From Anniella stebbinsi (taxonomy: Eukaryota; Chordata; Lepidosauria; Squamata; Anniellidae): a stretch of DNA of 64,000 bases. The stretch lies in NCBI GenBank assembly GCA_029215795.1, contig JARDYH010000001.1, positions 198,965,654 to 199,029,653 on the forward strand, in the 5' to 3' direction. A program made the translations under genes and the position numbers. Positions 1 to 12,803 of this stretch are shown here, one piece after another; the first letter of the stretch is position 1; every line of letters begins with the position of its first letter. The notes below the pieces were generated by a model that had not been told where the DNA came from, made no database searches, and saw nothing but the letters and a program-made list of their open reading frames with translations.

Positions 1-1839
1 CCAAGTAAAAAAGAAAAACACCCACAAAGAATAATCAGAAATGCAAACAACCACCAGCAAATAAAACACCCCCACTTTGAGAGCGGGGAGGCATGATACC
101 CATATTTTGGGAGGGTTAAGACCTGAGAAAAGGAAGCAAATAACTGGAAAGTATGTAAGGAAGAACGGAGTTTGGTTTTAGGATTTTTAAAGATCCAGTC
201 ATTTTCCCATGTAGCAAGACCATGCAGGATGTGTGATCGAGTTTTTAAAAAGCGAAATTCAGTCCTTGATCAATACCCAGACAGCGGTCCAACAACAGGG
301 CATTTTGTGAGTTAAGACCTACTGAGCCTAGCGGGACAAAAATTCCTCGGGATCAGGTTGCGTGTCTTTAACAGTAAGATGTGTGCCAGACATACAAAAA
401 GAACATGCCTGGAAATTATTTCAGCAGCAAAGAGCCTGGAAGTCTTCTGATGTCTCCCCGAAGGCCTGTTCTAATAATATGACCATATTAGCGCATGATG
501 ATCGCAGGGGAAAGTTTCAGGCTTCGGTACATGGCAAGGCAGCTGTGAGAACAGGATGTATTCAGATTGGCTGTACGTGCAAATGTTGTTGTGAATCAAA
601 AGGTACTGTGGGATGAATTCAAGTGAGTGCAAGTGATGTGTACGTGATAGCGGTTGAAGCTGAGAGACAGTGGCTTGCCTAAGTCACCAAGTGAGTTCCT
701 AAATGAAGTCAGATTTGAACTGGAATTTCCAGTTCAACCCCTCAGCCATTATTACTATTCTACAGCATGATGAGCCAACATTTCTCTTAGTAGAAATAAG
801 TGATGTACTTTTTCTATGAAACTGCGGAAAGGGGAGTAGTACCCTCTAAAATTAATTACTGTTTGAACCAACCTTAATATTCACAATCTCATTATCAAAT
901 GGAGTTTTGGGTAGGACAGCTCAAACAAATTACCCATTCTCTCAATACAGACTGTTTGAAAGAATGTTTACATGCCTTTGATGTATAACTAATATCACTT
1001 GTTTGCATAGTTGCTTGACAGCTATCATCTAGATATCTGATTTACTCATCTAGCTGTTCTGGAGATATTTCCAAAACCTAATTTTCCTTATCTTTGCTTT
1101 TGTTGCAAGTTGTGAGTCTCATTCTTCAATTGTTCCCCCCTAATGCATCTTCCTCTAGATTTTAACTCCTTAAAACTCCTTTAGTACTTGTTTTAAAGAG
1201 TTAAAAAATCTAAAGATAGGAACTTCCTTGATAAAAATTACTGACACAATTTTAATTGCATTCGTAAATAAGATGCTCTGTTAAGTGAACTAAAAGTTTC
1301 GTGGCTCTTCCTACTCCACAATTAGAAGACAAATAAGAAAATAGTCAATATTTCGGTTGTGGAGCAAAGTAAATAAACAGTAAAATTTGAGTATGGTAAA
1401 TGGGATTTCTTAAAACCCAAGCTCAGATAAATCTTCACCACTAATTCACCTACCAAAGACACTTAAGAAATTGCTTTCATTTCGTGTGCTTCAAGCTAGT
1501 CAAGAAAAAGATTCTTAGCTATATGCTTTGGGTTGGATCCAGGATCTGCCGACAGAAAGACTCCATTTACAGACGGTTCCTCTGCCTGATTTTCAGGGCT
1601 CTTCCTTCCCTCTTACCCAGCACCATAGCTCACCCCATTTAGCAAGGTCCCTCAGTCCTCGGGCCTGTTCAAACCTAATGGCAGAAATTGCAGGGATGTG
1701 TGCCTGCAATGTTGTGGTTCTGCCCAGGACATTTGCTCAAATTGCCATATATGACCACAGCCCCAAAACGTTGGCTACCCCTGATTTATGGTGATTTAAG
1801 CTCTTAATAGTTGGAAGTCACTTTGGAGAGCCTTGATGC
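1..1839. other. Intergenic, no gene recognised
   Basis: AT-rich sequence. Apart from the SINE-like relic at 610-760 I see no coding, RNA or repeat feature I can name. Confidence 0.5.
610..760 (-). mobile_element. Old SINE-like relic
   Basis: 'gctgagagacagtggcttgcctaagtcaccaagtgag' style sequence resembles the body of the SINEs at 49735 and 38322, strongly diverged. Confidence 0.4.
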
Positions 1840-1847
1840 CTTGAGCT

Positions 1848-2166
1848 AGGCTGACCATATGAAAAGGAGGACAGGGTTCATGTAACTTTAACAATTGTAG
1901 AGAAAAGGGAATTTCAGCCAGTGTCGTTTGTATGCATACAGCACCTGATGAGATTCCCTCTTCATCACAACAGTTAAAGTTGCAGGCACTATACTAGAGT
2001 GATCATATACAAAAGAAGGCAGGGCCCCTGCAACTTTAACTGTTGGGATGAAGAGGGAATTTCACCAGGAACTAATTGCATACAAATGACACTGGCTGAA
2101 ATTCCCTTTTCTCTACAACTGTTAAAGTTACATGAGCCCTGTCCTCCTTTTCATATGGTCAGCCTA
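1848..2166 (+). mobile_element. Dimeric hAT-like MITE, copy A (8-bp TSD cttgagct)
   Basis: Termini AGGCTGACCATATG and CATATGGTCAGCCTA, flanked by perfect 8-bp duplications at 1840-1847 and 2167-2174. The interior repeats the terminal motif (AGTGATCATATACAAAAG at about 1998), so the element is a tandem pair of ~160-bp hairpin units. No transposase. Confidence 0.88.
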
Positions 2167-2174
2167 CTTGAGCT

Positions 2175-2457
2175 CAACTTTGGAGAGTTTTAATGACCAC
2201 ACTATAGAATCAACCGAGCCGCTTTCTGGCCACTCAAGCCACAGCAACAGGCAAGGGAAAGATGCATTGTGGGGCCTTTGTCATCCCCCAGGTGCCAGCC
2301 CACAAACCAGCCATATACAATAGGACCATGCAGGTTGACAGAGAATCTCTGTGGAACCCTGGTTGTCAAAGGATCCATGATGATGCTCAAAGCTTGAGCT
2401 CTTTGTGACAAACAGATATCACCAGACACCATTCAAAGCAGCTTTAGATTTATTTAA
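2175..2457. other. Unassigned intergenic stretch
   Basis: No repeat family or gene recognised. Confidence 0.4.
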
Positions 2458-2588
2458 GGGTGCAATCTTACCCAAGTTTAGACAGAAAAAGTCCTACAAT
2501 TCCCAGTATGGTTTCAGCAGCATGGCTGGCTGGGGCATGCTGGGAATTGTAGCACTTTTTCTGTTTAAACCTGCATAGGATTGCACCC
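2458..2588. mobile_element. Short inverted-repeat element
   Basis: GGGTGCAATC at the left and GATTGCACCC at the right enclose a second inverted pair (agaaaaagtcctacaattcc / ggaattgtagcactttttct). A foldback MITE of about 130 bp. Confidence 0.65.
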
Positions 2589-2640
2589 TAGTTAACCAAA
2601 CATATGTACACACACAAGCAACTGAAGGGAGACAGTCTAC

Positions 2641-2780
2641 AGCACCCTTCCCCAACATGGCACCCTCCAGATGTGTTGGGAAACAACTCCCATCATCCCT
2701 GGTGGTCATGCTGGCTGAGGAAGGTAGGGGTTGTAGTCCAAGCTATCTGAAGGGTCCCAATTTGGAGAAGGTTGAGGCAG
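2641..2780. repeat. Palindromic 'ccagatgtgttgg' repeat
   Basis: Left arm 'ccctccagatgtgttgg' with 'caactcccatcatccc', right arm 'ggggttgtagtcca' and 'gaaggttgag'. This is a dispersed foldback repeat; other copies are listed below. Confidence 0.7.
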
Positions 2781-3265
2781 TATCCAACTGAGTCAATCCA
2801 ACAGGGCAAATGACATCGTCCTAGCGGAAACCAGGTTCTGAAATATGTCCAAGAGGAGACTCCAACTCAGGTTAAGTTTGCGCAAGAGGCTGTGTAAGCG
2901 GGCAGCGCGACTGCTTGCACAGCCAGGTGGGTGAACATAATGCACAAACGCTTCCACAATGGAAAGATTTGGCAGGGCTCCACTAACACTATTTGAGCCT
3001 GCAGGTTAACACCCTTGGCTACTGCCCCTGGTCTATTGATTAATTCATGATAGCCAGTTGCGGTCTCTGGATGGAGTGACAGATTCCAGGATGGTGTTAC
3101 AAGTCAACTTCATTTGCCTAGCTAACTTAATTCCTTATATTCTCTTTCTTTTTCCTCCTCCTGGTGTCCCTAAAATGGGTTCAGCACTTTGAATAGTTTG
3201 TTTCAAGTTCTGGCTGGTTCTGCCTGAAACCCAGAATGTATCCACAGCCCTACTGAAATCAGAAC

Positions 3266-3645
3266 CAGGGCCATGCAGAGGGGGGGGGGCAGTTGGCCCG
3301 GGGCCCACAATTTTGAGGGGGCACTCTGACGAGGAGGTCCCCCCCCAGCTTATGCTACTGCTTCCGTAGTGTAAGCGGCCCATCAAGAAGTGAGGAGCCT
3401 GCCTTGCGGAAGCAGCGCAGAAGCCATCCGTCGCGAAATTCTGGATGTGAAGGAGTGATGACTTACATCTTGAATAAAAGTGCTTCCCATTACCTTTTTT
3501 ATAAATCATTCTAGTTCATATATGTATTTAGCACTGAATCAGGGCCACTGATTAAAAAAATACTTAATGAGCAGTTTGAAATGGGGGGGGGGGGGCACAC
3601 ACTTCCCATCTGGCCTGGGCATATGACCAGCTCTGCACGGCCCTG
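3266..3645. mobile_element. CAGGG-type hAT non-autonomous element (TSD atcagaac)
   Basis: Termini CAGGGCCATGCAGAG and CTCTGCACGGCCCTG are inverted repeats, with perfect 8-bp TSDs at 3258-3265 and 3646-3653. Length 380 bp, no transposase. It shares 'ttggcccggggcccac' and 'tgctactgcttccgtag' with the element at 30288. Confidence 0.92.
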
Positions 3646-5109
3646 ATCAGAACCACCAGCCCCCTCTACCTGGTTTAAGAGAAGGTTTGGGAAGTTGGGA
3701 GGCATTGTACCTACTTGCAGTTTTCCTTCGCAAGGCCTTTCTTAAGTAAGAGATGTGCCCACCATTGACTAATGCCATTACAATTGCTCACAACTCTAAA
3801 GCTTTGAAACAAAGAGCACAGTCCTGATTATTCTTATCAACAGCAACTTAAAACAACTCGAACAATCTCTGTTCAGCAGATAGTAAAACCTTGTCTGTGT
3901 ACCGCAACCTCCAGCTTTGATAAAACAATGGCTTTTGATTAAACAGTAGTGTTTGGCAGAAAATTTCATTAAGCCTTTCAAGCAGTAGAATCTAGATACT
4001 TATGGTTTCGGACAGGAAGGACAAGAGGGTGTCAAATATAATCCAGATCCGTACTCCTACATTCCTTATTTTGCTCTCTATTGCTCACCCAACAGAGATC
4101 CATCAGTTAGACATCCACTCACAGACCTAAGCATGTTTCATATCTTACTGGGGTGATCATATATGTTAGAATTTACCACAATGACTCCCATGTATATCAT
4201 TCATGCTAATTATAATGAGGAGTTGTATAGATTGATGGCACTGCAATCTGCCCTTTTGTTATTTACCTGAGTCAGCAAGTATGGTGTTTTACTAGCCATA
4301 TTTCAGGGTTAATGTTCACTGTGACCATTATTCTGACTGTTACATTTCCAATCAAGGCCAAACAGCAGGGATGAAGAACCTCAGCCCAGGGGCCAATTCT
4401 GGCCCTCCAATGTTCCTCAAATGGCTATGATCCCTTCGCCCAACCACCAATCATTTGGTGGTTTCCCAGCTTTTACGTTGTCTTTCCCCATTCTTAATGG
4501 TTGAAATGTCTCTCCGAAGGCTACAATGGGCTGGTGTTTTGGCTCCACCCCTTTGTCTTTGACCCCACCTACCACCAGAATGCCACCCCTTAGAGCCCAG
4601 CCTCAGTTTAACAGGATATACATCGGGGTCCCCAATACTTTTGGACCCATGGGCCTATTTAGGAATTTAAGAAACCGCTGTGGGCACTACCACAAAATAC
4701 CTAATTAGTGGATCACTACTGTGGCATCTACCTGTTACCTCTATGGATCATAGGCTGCATCTTACTCTACAAAAAAAAAAGTTGTTTAGTGTCTATTGGA
4801 CACCGCAACGTCACTTTAATAAGGGATTGTCTCATTTGGATAATTGCTGGAAGTGAAATACAGCTAGTGCTTCTTTTAACCATATGTTTTGTCAATGTCC
4901 AGTAGTTGCTTCTTTTGGGGCAGAGGTTATTACACAGATACATTTTGTACTGGAACAGTCTTAAATATTCACTGAGGCACACACCCTTTTAAATTATTTA
5001 CCTGCTTCATAGGATTTAACAAACAGCATAAATGGATGCTCCACACCCTTTTGATAGCTGAAGGACTGATACTACAACACTGGAAGGATAAACACTCACT
5101 TCCTATAAT
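3646..5109. other. Intergenic, mostly unassigned
   Basis: A short GC-rich repeat relic ('agggatgaagaacctcagcc', 4,365-4,470) is the only named item. Confidence 0.45.
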
Positions 5110-7277
5110 TAGGGTGACCATATTTTGGAAACCAAGAAGGAGGACAACATGGTCGGCCCCCAAAGGGGTGTGCCCACCAACAAGTCCGCCCCAGGGCGCA
5201 TGTCCAGCACCAAGGGGGAGTGCTCACCTGAACACAGCCTTGGTCACATGTCTGATTTTACAGCACACAAGACAAATCTGTTCTACATAACACCTTAATG
5301 TTAAAATCACTGAAATAACAAGTGAAATATCCAATGTATCTGTATATCTAAAACTGAAATATCCAATTTTAGATATTTAGGGATCCAAATTACTAAGAAT
5401 TTAAACAAACAATATGACGCAAATGATTTTTAAAAAGTCTGGAAAACTATCAGTTCTGAAATAAAGAGGTGGAAGAAGCAGCACTTGGGCATTTCTGAAT
5501 GCTTAATCGCTGTTAAAATGATAGCTTTTCCTAAACTGCTATTTTTATTTCAAACATTACCAGTCTGGATCCCAAAAAATCAAATACAACAATGGCAGAA
5601 GCAATTAAATGAATTTATATTTTGGTACAAAGCACATGAAAATACGAAATTCATTATTATATAAACATCGAGAGGCTGGTGGATGGGGTATTCCCAATTT
5701 AAGTGGATACTATGATGCCAATCGACTTAAACATATCGTCCCACTGATGGAAGAAGATACGTCTAAATAGTGGGTGAAAATAGAAGGTTTTGGGAGAGAG
5801 GGAACTTCCAGCTGCTCAAAGTTACTCTGGAAGTACATGTATAGACGGGATGAGCAGGTGCAGAATCCATTTACACTGACTACTTGGAAAGTTTGGAAAA
5901 TAAGGAGGGGGTCATTATCACCAGGACTCTCACCTCTAACCCCAATATACTATCACCCTGAGTTTGCAGATAAACTTACTGCCAGAGAAAAACTCAGGTG
6001 GAAATCCAAAGTCTATACTGCCTTAGGGATTTCTTCCAAAGGGGGCACTTGATTAGGCCAGAAGAAATGGCAGAAAAGTTAGGAGAGGACAATGGATAAA
6101 AATTGCACAAGCTCATGCTCTCCTTTTACAACCAGAGTTGCAAACTGCGGCAAGGAGGGCTTTAACTGTGTTTGAACTTGAGATGTTGGGATACAACGGG
6201 GCAACTAAAGGTTTGAGTTCGACATTTTACAGGTGGATAATGACCCAGGACATTGGTACAGAGGACCCTCTTAAGATGGTATGAGAAACCGATTTAGAAA
6301 TTCAGATCGAGACTGGAATGCTTTGTGGAATAAAAGTCCATTTGATACAGTATCATGCAGCAACAGGGAACTAATGTTAAAATTATTGCATAGGTCGTAT
6401 CTCACGCCAAAAAAAATATCTTTAATGAACCCAGGGACTTCCCCAGATTGTTGGAGGGGCTGTTCCGGGGTTGGAACGTATTTTCATATGTGGTGGTCAT
6501 GCCCAAAGGCAAATATTTTTTGGAACGAGGTATTCCAGGAGATCAGCTTGATAACTGGACAATGGGTACATCCAACTCTTCACCTAGCACAATTACATTT
6601 AAATAAAGGATTGGATAGCAAACTTTCTGATAAGGGTTTAATCAGCCATCATTATTAGCGGCTAGATGGCTGGTTGCCAAGCACTGGAAAGATGGCAAGG
6701 GGCTTCATGTAAAAAACTGGTACCAGAGGGTTTGGCAAATTGCTCTTCTGGAAAAATTGACTGAGAAAGTGAGGAAAATGCAAGGACAAATAAGGGAAGA
6801 GAATTTCACGGAAATCTGGGACAAATTTATTGATTTCACGAACAAAGAGGAAGGGGGAGATTGCCCCCCTTACCATATATAGATATTTGGAGTAGATAGA
6901 AGATAGGCAATACCGGATAATTATTTTCCACTCTCAAAATAGATAGTAATAAATTGAAATGTGTAATTCTGTTTTGTTTAGGACAGTCACGAAATGTCCA
7001 TGTATATGTATATATATAAAATTGAAAATGTACAACAACTACAAATACATGTTAATTCCGTATACATTGAATGTCTCACTTGTTCTTTCTTTCAGTGATT
7101 TTAACATTAAGATGTTATGTAGAACAGTTTGTCTTAATTGTGTCTGTGAAATCAGACATGTGACCAAGGCCATGTTCAGGTGGTCATGCCCCCTTGGGGG
7201 CTGGGCATGCTGGTGGGCACACCCCTTGGGACGGCCATGTTGTCCTCCTTTTTGGTTTCCAAAATATGGTCACCCTA
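5110..7277. mobile_element. hAT-like element with ~200-bp inverted ends, split by an L1 insertion
   Basis: Left arm starts TAGGGTGACCATATTTTGG; right arm ends CCAAAATATGGTCACCCTA. The arms stay complementary inward to about 5,330 and 7,040 (e.g. 'aatgttaaaatcactgaaa' / 'tttcagtgattttaacatt'). The space between is occupied by L1 sequence. The terminus is shared with the dimeric MITE family, but the sub-terminal sequence differs. No clear TSD. Confidence 0.8.
5465..6890 (+). pseudogene. L1-clade LINE ORF2 C-terminal fragment, broken
   Basis: Readable pieces in shifting frames: KKQHLGISE and AFPKLLFLFQTLPVWIP (about 5,470-5,570), TSSCSKLLWKYMYRR (5,800), NRELMLKLLHRSYLTPKKIS (6,360-6,420), then GTYFHMWWSCPKANIFW (6,470-6,530), and finally IWDKFIDFTNKEE (about 6,815-6,850). 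This is the post-RT and C-terminal part of a reptilian L1 ORF2. Multiple stops and frameshifts. A 3' UTR may extend to about 7,030. Confidence 0.88.
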
Positions 7278-7334
7278 GCCTGGGAGAGCCAAGTCATTTA
7301 GTCAAAGAATAAAAGAAAAAGTCTCCTGACCAAC

Positions 7335-7940
7335 CACTGCTATTTTGCAGCTTGTGTTTTCCCTTCCAGGAAATCCTTTCAGTTGCAGATTAGACCCCAT
7401 TGCTTTTTAAAAAGGAAAACCTCAAGGGAGGGGGGTTTACCTATGGGAAACACATTGTTTAAAATAGGCTCTACGTTCCTACAGCTGCCCCTCTTGTGAT
7501 CGCTTTCTCCTTCCCCCATTCTCTTCTCCAGCCCATTTCTCTTCTAACTCCCTTCCACCCACGCCATGACTTCTTATTTTGCTTAGAGTAGGGCTACTTA
7601 CTGCCTGTTCAGGGACCAGAGTGACTCAATGAAAGAAAAACAGCCAGTGCTTTCCCCCTTCCAGCCAGGTCAGTAATCCTTTCAGCTCTAGACTAGACCC
7701 CATATAGCCGAGGCTTCATAGCTCCTTTTAAGGAAAACTTTTTTCGAGGGGGTTTGTTTTTGTTTTATCAATGGGAACACTTGCTTAGCAAAAATGGCTT
7801 TGCATTGCTGCTGCTACTGCTCCTCTCCTGATTGCATTAGGCAATTCCCCACCACCACTCCCCCTTTGAGCCCTCCCCTCTCCCAGCCTTCCCTCTTCTA
7901 ACTCCCACCCACACCATTACTTTTTATTTTGCTTCCAGCA
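7335..7940. repeat. Diverged tandem duplication, two ~290-bp units
   Basis: Unit 1 (about 7,335-7,590) and unit 2 (about 7,640-7,940) both run from 'ttccag...aatcctttcag' through 'agaccccat' to 'cttctaactccc', then an 'acccac.ccat..ctt..tattttgctt' end. It is not seen elsewhere in the window. Confidence 0.65.
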
Positions 7941-9427
7941 AAAATAAATAAATAAATAAATACTTTTTAAAAATTGTCCCAGTTTTGAGGATTCAGAATA
8001 TGGCAACGCTATGCCCGGCCAGGTGGGAGGACTACAGGGGAAGGAGAGGCAAGGGGGGGGGGGGATAAATTACACTGCATAGCTTATTTCTTCTATTGTC
8101 TGTTGGGACACAGTAGGTTATTTGCAAAATAAACTACTGTGCATAGATTATAAGCCACCATGGGTTAACATGACGTGAACAAGCCATAGTGTCCACATTC
8201 TCACGTCACAGAGCAACCTTTAATTGGAGCAATTGGAGGTTGCATATTTAAAATGGCAGCACCATGCACCACAGCATATTGTGGCTTAATTAATTAAACA
8301 CACAATTTGCCACCATTACGGGCAAATAGGCCCACTGTGTGATGGATGACTGCCATATGGATGGAAGTTAAATTCACCTACCTCTGCAAGCATATTGTCA
8401 GGTCTAATCAGTTCTACAAAAGTTTTTAAATGTCTTTAAATTTAACAAAAGGAAGAAAAGCTTCCCTGTCACAAAGGCTATATAAAGATGCTATTTGGAA
8501 GAAGGGAGGTTTCCGGCCACATGTGATTATGCTTCAAAAGCGCCTGTGTATGCTTCCTTCTCTTTTACATAACTGGGGGCTTTGAGGTGTCTGGTGTTCA
8601 ATTTTCTGCTTCCGGGCCTGATGTTGGTGGCAAAGTTGGTGTCCTTAAATCATTGGTCCTGCCTGCCTCACCATCTCATATTGCACTGTTGGGCCCAAAA
8701 TATTCAGACCACCCAGTCTGATCAAACTGTGGCCAAACCTCTCCTTGCCTGAGAAATACTTTCTCTCTTTGCCTTCATCGCTAGGCCTATTTTATGAAAT
8801 TACCACGCCAAGCCACAATGGAGCTTGTTTTACTAATGAAATGTTTTGTCTTCCTCCTTCAAACTAAAGGCTCCTAGAAAAATAACCTTTGCATTGAAGA
8901 GCCATGATCCAAAAAGCAACACAATAAGAATCTACACCATATCCAAGTCCTGCCCCAAATGAATAAAGAAATATTTATTTAAGCATCTATCCCAAAGAGG
9001 TCTGAGTGGCTTCCATATAGTTCCCACCCCAAGCAACATATGGGATCAGTCTAGCTTCACTTCAAGGGTAGCATCGTGTACCTTTCTCTGGGACTCTTGT
9101 TGGTGATGCTGCTGGAGGTATAGCATCAGGGCCTGACACCACATGCTCTTCTTATCATTCCTTGCGCTCTGTGAACATGTGTTCTTCCTGGGCTGTAATG
9201 GCACCCTAGCTTCCTAAAAGTGGGAGGTGAATGAATCCATGTCCCCAAATAGTGAGAAAATGTTTGATTTGTTAATTAAACCAGATGAAACTGATAGTTT
9301 TGGATACATTTGACCTAAGACAGTATATATACTTTATCCTGTTCAGTTTCTCCAAATGTTGGAAAGAGTAGTGATGTAAAAAATCTACTGTATAATAGAA
9401 AAGAAAGAAAAAAGGTAATTCCTCATA
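7941..9427. other. Intergenic; possible palindromic relic at 8,070-8,340
   Basis: 'cactgcatagcttattt' and 'aaataaactactgtgcatag' form an inverted pair near 8,070-8,140. The remainder is unassigned. A (AAAT)n lies at 7,945-7,960 and a G run at 8,053. Confidence 0.45.
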
Positions 9428-9772
9428 TAGGTCTGGTCTGCGCATAATGACAACCCATGAGTTGTTTAAAGCAGGAGGGAGGGAGTAGGCTGCCTCCCAT
9501 CCGCTTGCCACTTCTGCTTTGCAGCTACTTTCCAAAACAACCCAGGAACACCCCATTCCGGGGTTGTTTGATGTGATGTCCAAACCTGGAACTCTGGGTT
9601 GTTGAGGGACAAACAACCCAGAGTTTGAACCCATAGCGGTCATTCCTGGGTTGATTGAGAAACTGGATACAAATCAGAAGTGATGAGTGTGTAGGAGACA
9701 GTGCACTCCTGTCCGACCCCAACAATTAATGGGTTAAATGACCCATGAATCGTTGTTAAGTATGAACCCAGC
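9428..9772. mobile_element. Possible foldback element
   Basis: Ends 'ggtctgcgcataatgacaac' and 'gttaagtatgaacccagcc' are partly complementary. The centre contains 'gggttgttgagggacaaac', a hairpin of 'aacaaccc' motifs. Boundaries uncertain. Confidence 0.45.
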
Positions 9773-10554
9773 CATATATAGTTATTACAGACAGTTGCTG
9801 GTATCCATATCTCAAAGATAACAACAGTGTTCAGGAATTTGATAGTCATTCCGAAATATCTGAAGGAATCCAAAGCCTGTTGTGATTCTGAAGTGGACAG
9901 CTAGGTCCATTTTCCTTTCAATCTGGGCCATGTTATACAAAAAAAAATACCTACTACTGCTTTTATTTGTAGCATCCGCAAAGCATTTCATTGGCAAAAT
10001 TGCAAAATAGGAACATGCAACTGGCTAGACAGCTGAGAAAACCTGGGTATTCTGCCAGAATCTTGTTCTCTTGATACGTGGTATTTTTTTTATCAGGTCT
10101 TCATGACCTCCAGTCAGCTGCAACAGAATCTCAGAAGTCAAATGTGTCCAAATAACCAGCTACTGTATTTTTCCACAGTTATCAGCAGTTAGAGGGCTAT
10201 CTCTTAAGCTGTGTACAGCTGGTGATTTCTGAGGCAGAATGGAAGCAGCTGCCCTCCCCTTGCTACAATGACACTAGCCTTGATCCAGTTTCAGTGGCTT
10301 GATAACAGTACAAATGTAGTAAAGGTGTGGAAGAGGCTCGATTCTGCCTTGCTGCAGGCAGGAAAGCCTTTTAACCCCTTTTCTCATGGTGTAGTGGCTT
10401 ATCCCAGGAGCCACTCCATCTGTTGCTATGTGATGGTGGCCGCAAAGTCCTGCTGTGCTGCCAAAAGTGTCACCAGAAGTTCTGGAGCCTCTAGGTGGCT
10501 GTTTTCATGGTGGCTACTTTTTCCCCTTTCGAGTGGACAGATTTAATAACACTG

Positions 10555-11640
10555 CTCCCATCACATGAACACAGCAACCCATCCTGGGACATGTTACCCC
10601 TCTTGCACAGGTTAGGTAATGGCGATGGATAACGTGCCCATCATGGCGGGGGGGGGAGACCCCCCCATGACACACTAAACCACCATGGATCACTATTAAA
10701 CAGGATTCATGGTGGGTTAGTGTGACATCTGAATCCAGTCTGTTAGTTGTTGTTGAACTGTGGGTTAGCATGTGGTCTGAACCCAGGACATTTTCTGCAG
10801 GGCCGTGTTGTGATTTTAAGCCCTCTCGCCGAGATGTAAGACAATGAAGAGGTCTGCTGTGCAATCCACAGGATAGCTTTATTCAGTAAATAGGCATCTC
10901 TTCACACCTGAAGGAAGTGAGAATGCTAGGAGCTATCATCTAAGCTTAATCAGACTAACAAAACTAGGCAGTTGCCTATCAACTAAATGGACAGTTTCCC
11001 ACTGTGTACATCAGGCCTTTACCAAACCCCTCCTTCAGGAAGGGTCTTCAAATTGTACCTCTGGCGAGTGGCTAGCTTAGCAGACCACCTCCCACCTCCT
11101 CTCAACTCCACCTGCTTGACCCTGCGATGGACTCTGAGATCTGTCAATTCCGATGCTCTCTGACAAATCATCCTCTGGGCAGGGAGGATGATTTCTGAGC
11201 CTGAGCCTCCTATTTGATAAACTCCTGGGAAGATTCCTGCTTAACTGCTGGAGAGTCTTGGAGAATTTCCTCCCCCACTTCCTGTCTTAGCTGGTGGTCT
11301 TCTTCTTCTTCTTCTTCTTCTTCTTCTTCTTCTTCTTCTTCTTCTTCTTCTTCTTCTTCTTGCTTTGAGTCCAATTCAGGATACACACCAGGAAGTCTGG
11401 GTCTGGTGGCTTGTTAACCATGCAGTGTGGCTTGTTAACTATTCTGAACAACCCAACAACAAACCATGGATTCTCAAGGTGGCTTGTTCGAGAAAAATAA
11501 ACCACACTGCATAGTTAACAAGCCACCCCTGTGAAAAATGTCCTGGGTCCAGACGCTACCCCAGAGTTCAACAAACAACCCACAGTTTAACAACAACTCA
11601 CAACTATTGAGTGTGGGTTAGTGTGTTGTGCAAACCTGGT
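10555..11640. repeat. Cluster of inverted-repeat relics and (TTC)n
   Basis: Inverted pairs such as 'acacactaaaccaccatgg' / 'catggtgggttagtgtgac' (10,670-10,725) and 'aaccatgcagtgtggcttg' / 'aaaccacactgcatagtta' (11,415-11,520) suggest degraded foldback elements. A perfect (TTC)n lies at 11,300-11,361. Sequence at 10,800-11,215 is unassigned. Confidence 0.5.
11300..11361. repeat. (TTC)n microsatellite
   Basis: About 20 uninterrupted TTC units. Confidence 0.95.
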
Positions 11641-12795
11641 TACTTTCTTTCAGTCTGATCTACCTTACAGAGCTGATGGATAGGATTGATTTCAGAATCC
11701 TGTCAGGGCTGTTTTACATATGCACCCTCATCACTTGATTACTGCAACAAGAAGTAACCGTTTGCATGTGTGAATGGGCTGTCACAGGTTGAACTTTAAT
11801 ATCTTCTTACATCATCTCAAATGGCAATGCTTTTCAACAGAGTCAGTTCACATACTCATCTGTGCATTATGAAATGTACCATAATAAAGCACAGATACAC
11901 CATGTGATGTACGTGGTTGTTGTTCTTGTTGTTTTAAGAAATTTGGAGGAACCTCAATACGGATCACTTCGACTATCACTGAAATATATCGAGTTATAAC
12001 ACCAATTCTAAGATCAAGGGGGAAAAGTGTATAAATAACAGTCAATGAATAGAAAGCAGAACATAATATAAAAAAGGAGGAAACTAATACACATCAGGGA
12101 AGATGTGACAATATGAAATCAGATGATATAATTTTAAATTAAGAGTGATTCCTGAGTCTACTGAACAAACACAATTAGATTATTTGGAACAGTGGTGCAG
12201 GCAACAAAATTGTGCAGTTGGTATTGGAGCAACATTTAGAGTTCAGTCCATAGCTGCTAAACAAAAGCTAAATTTAAAAGCAAACATTTGAATAAGCCTA
12301 CCTCTAAAGGCATTGGTTTGTAAACTGAGAACCACAAGCAGAAGGAAGCTCATTGAAGGGAACTTTCCCCTCCAACACTTGGGTGGCTGCATTCTGCTGA
12401 AATTTCTAAACTGTCTTAAAAGGAATCCCATGTAAAGGTGCAGTACAACACTGGTTGGATCCAGATTTAAGAGGGATCGACTACACTATCAGAAGTGGAC
12501 ATCACCACCACCTCCTTCGCACAGCAACTCCTTTAGCTCCCTGAAAATGCTACCGCAAACAACACACCATGAGTTAACTGCTGAGTTCTTTAGCCCCTGG
12601 TTTCTGGGTTGGGATGTCATGCTCAGCAATCTCCGAAGGAGCTGATCATGGGTTGCTGAGTAAAAGCGGCTGAGGCAAGGACGCTGGAGGCAGCACACCT
12701 GCTCTCTCCAGCTCATGCATGATGACCCATTGTTATGTGCGAACCAGGTCAGAGAGTCAGGAGACCCTACTGAGTGGGATGGGTTGTGATGTGGG
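11641..12795. other. Unassigned intergenic stretch
   Basis: No repeat family, RNA or gene recognised. Confidence 0.45.
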
Positions 12796-12803
12796 AGGGA
12801 GGA

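Noticed and set aside
11214..11505. Poly-Ser / poly-Lys open frames
   Set aside because: Translation of a (TTC)n microsatellite.
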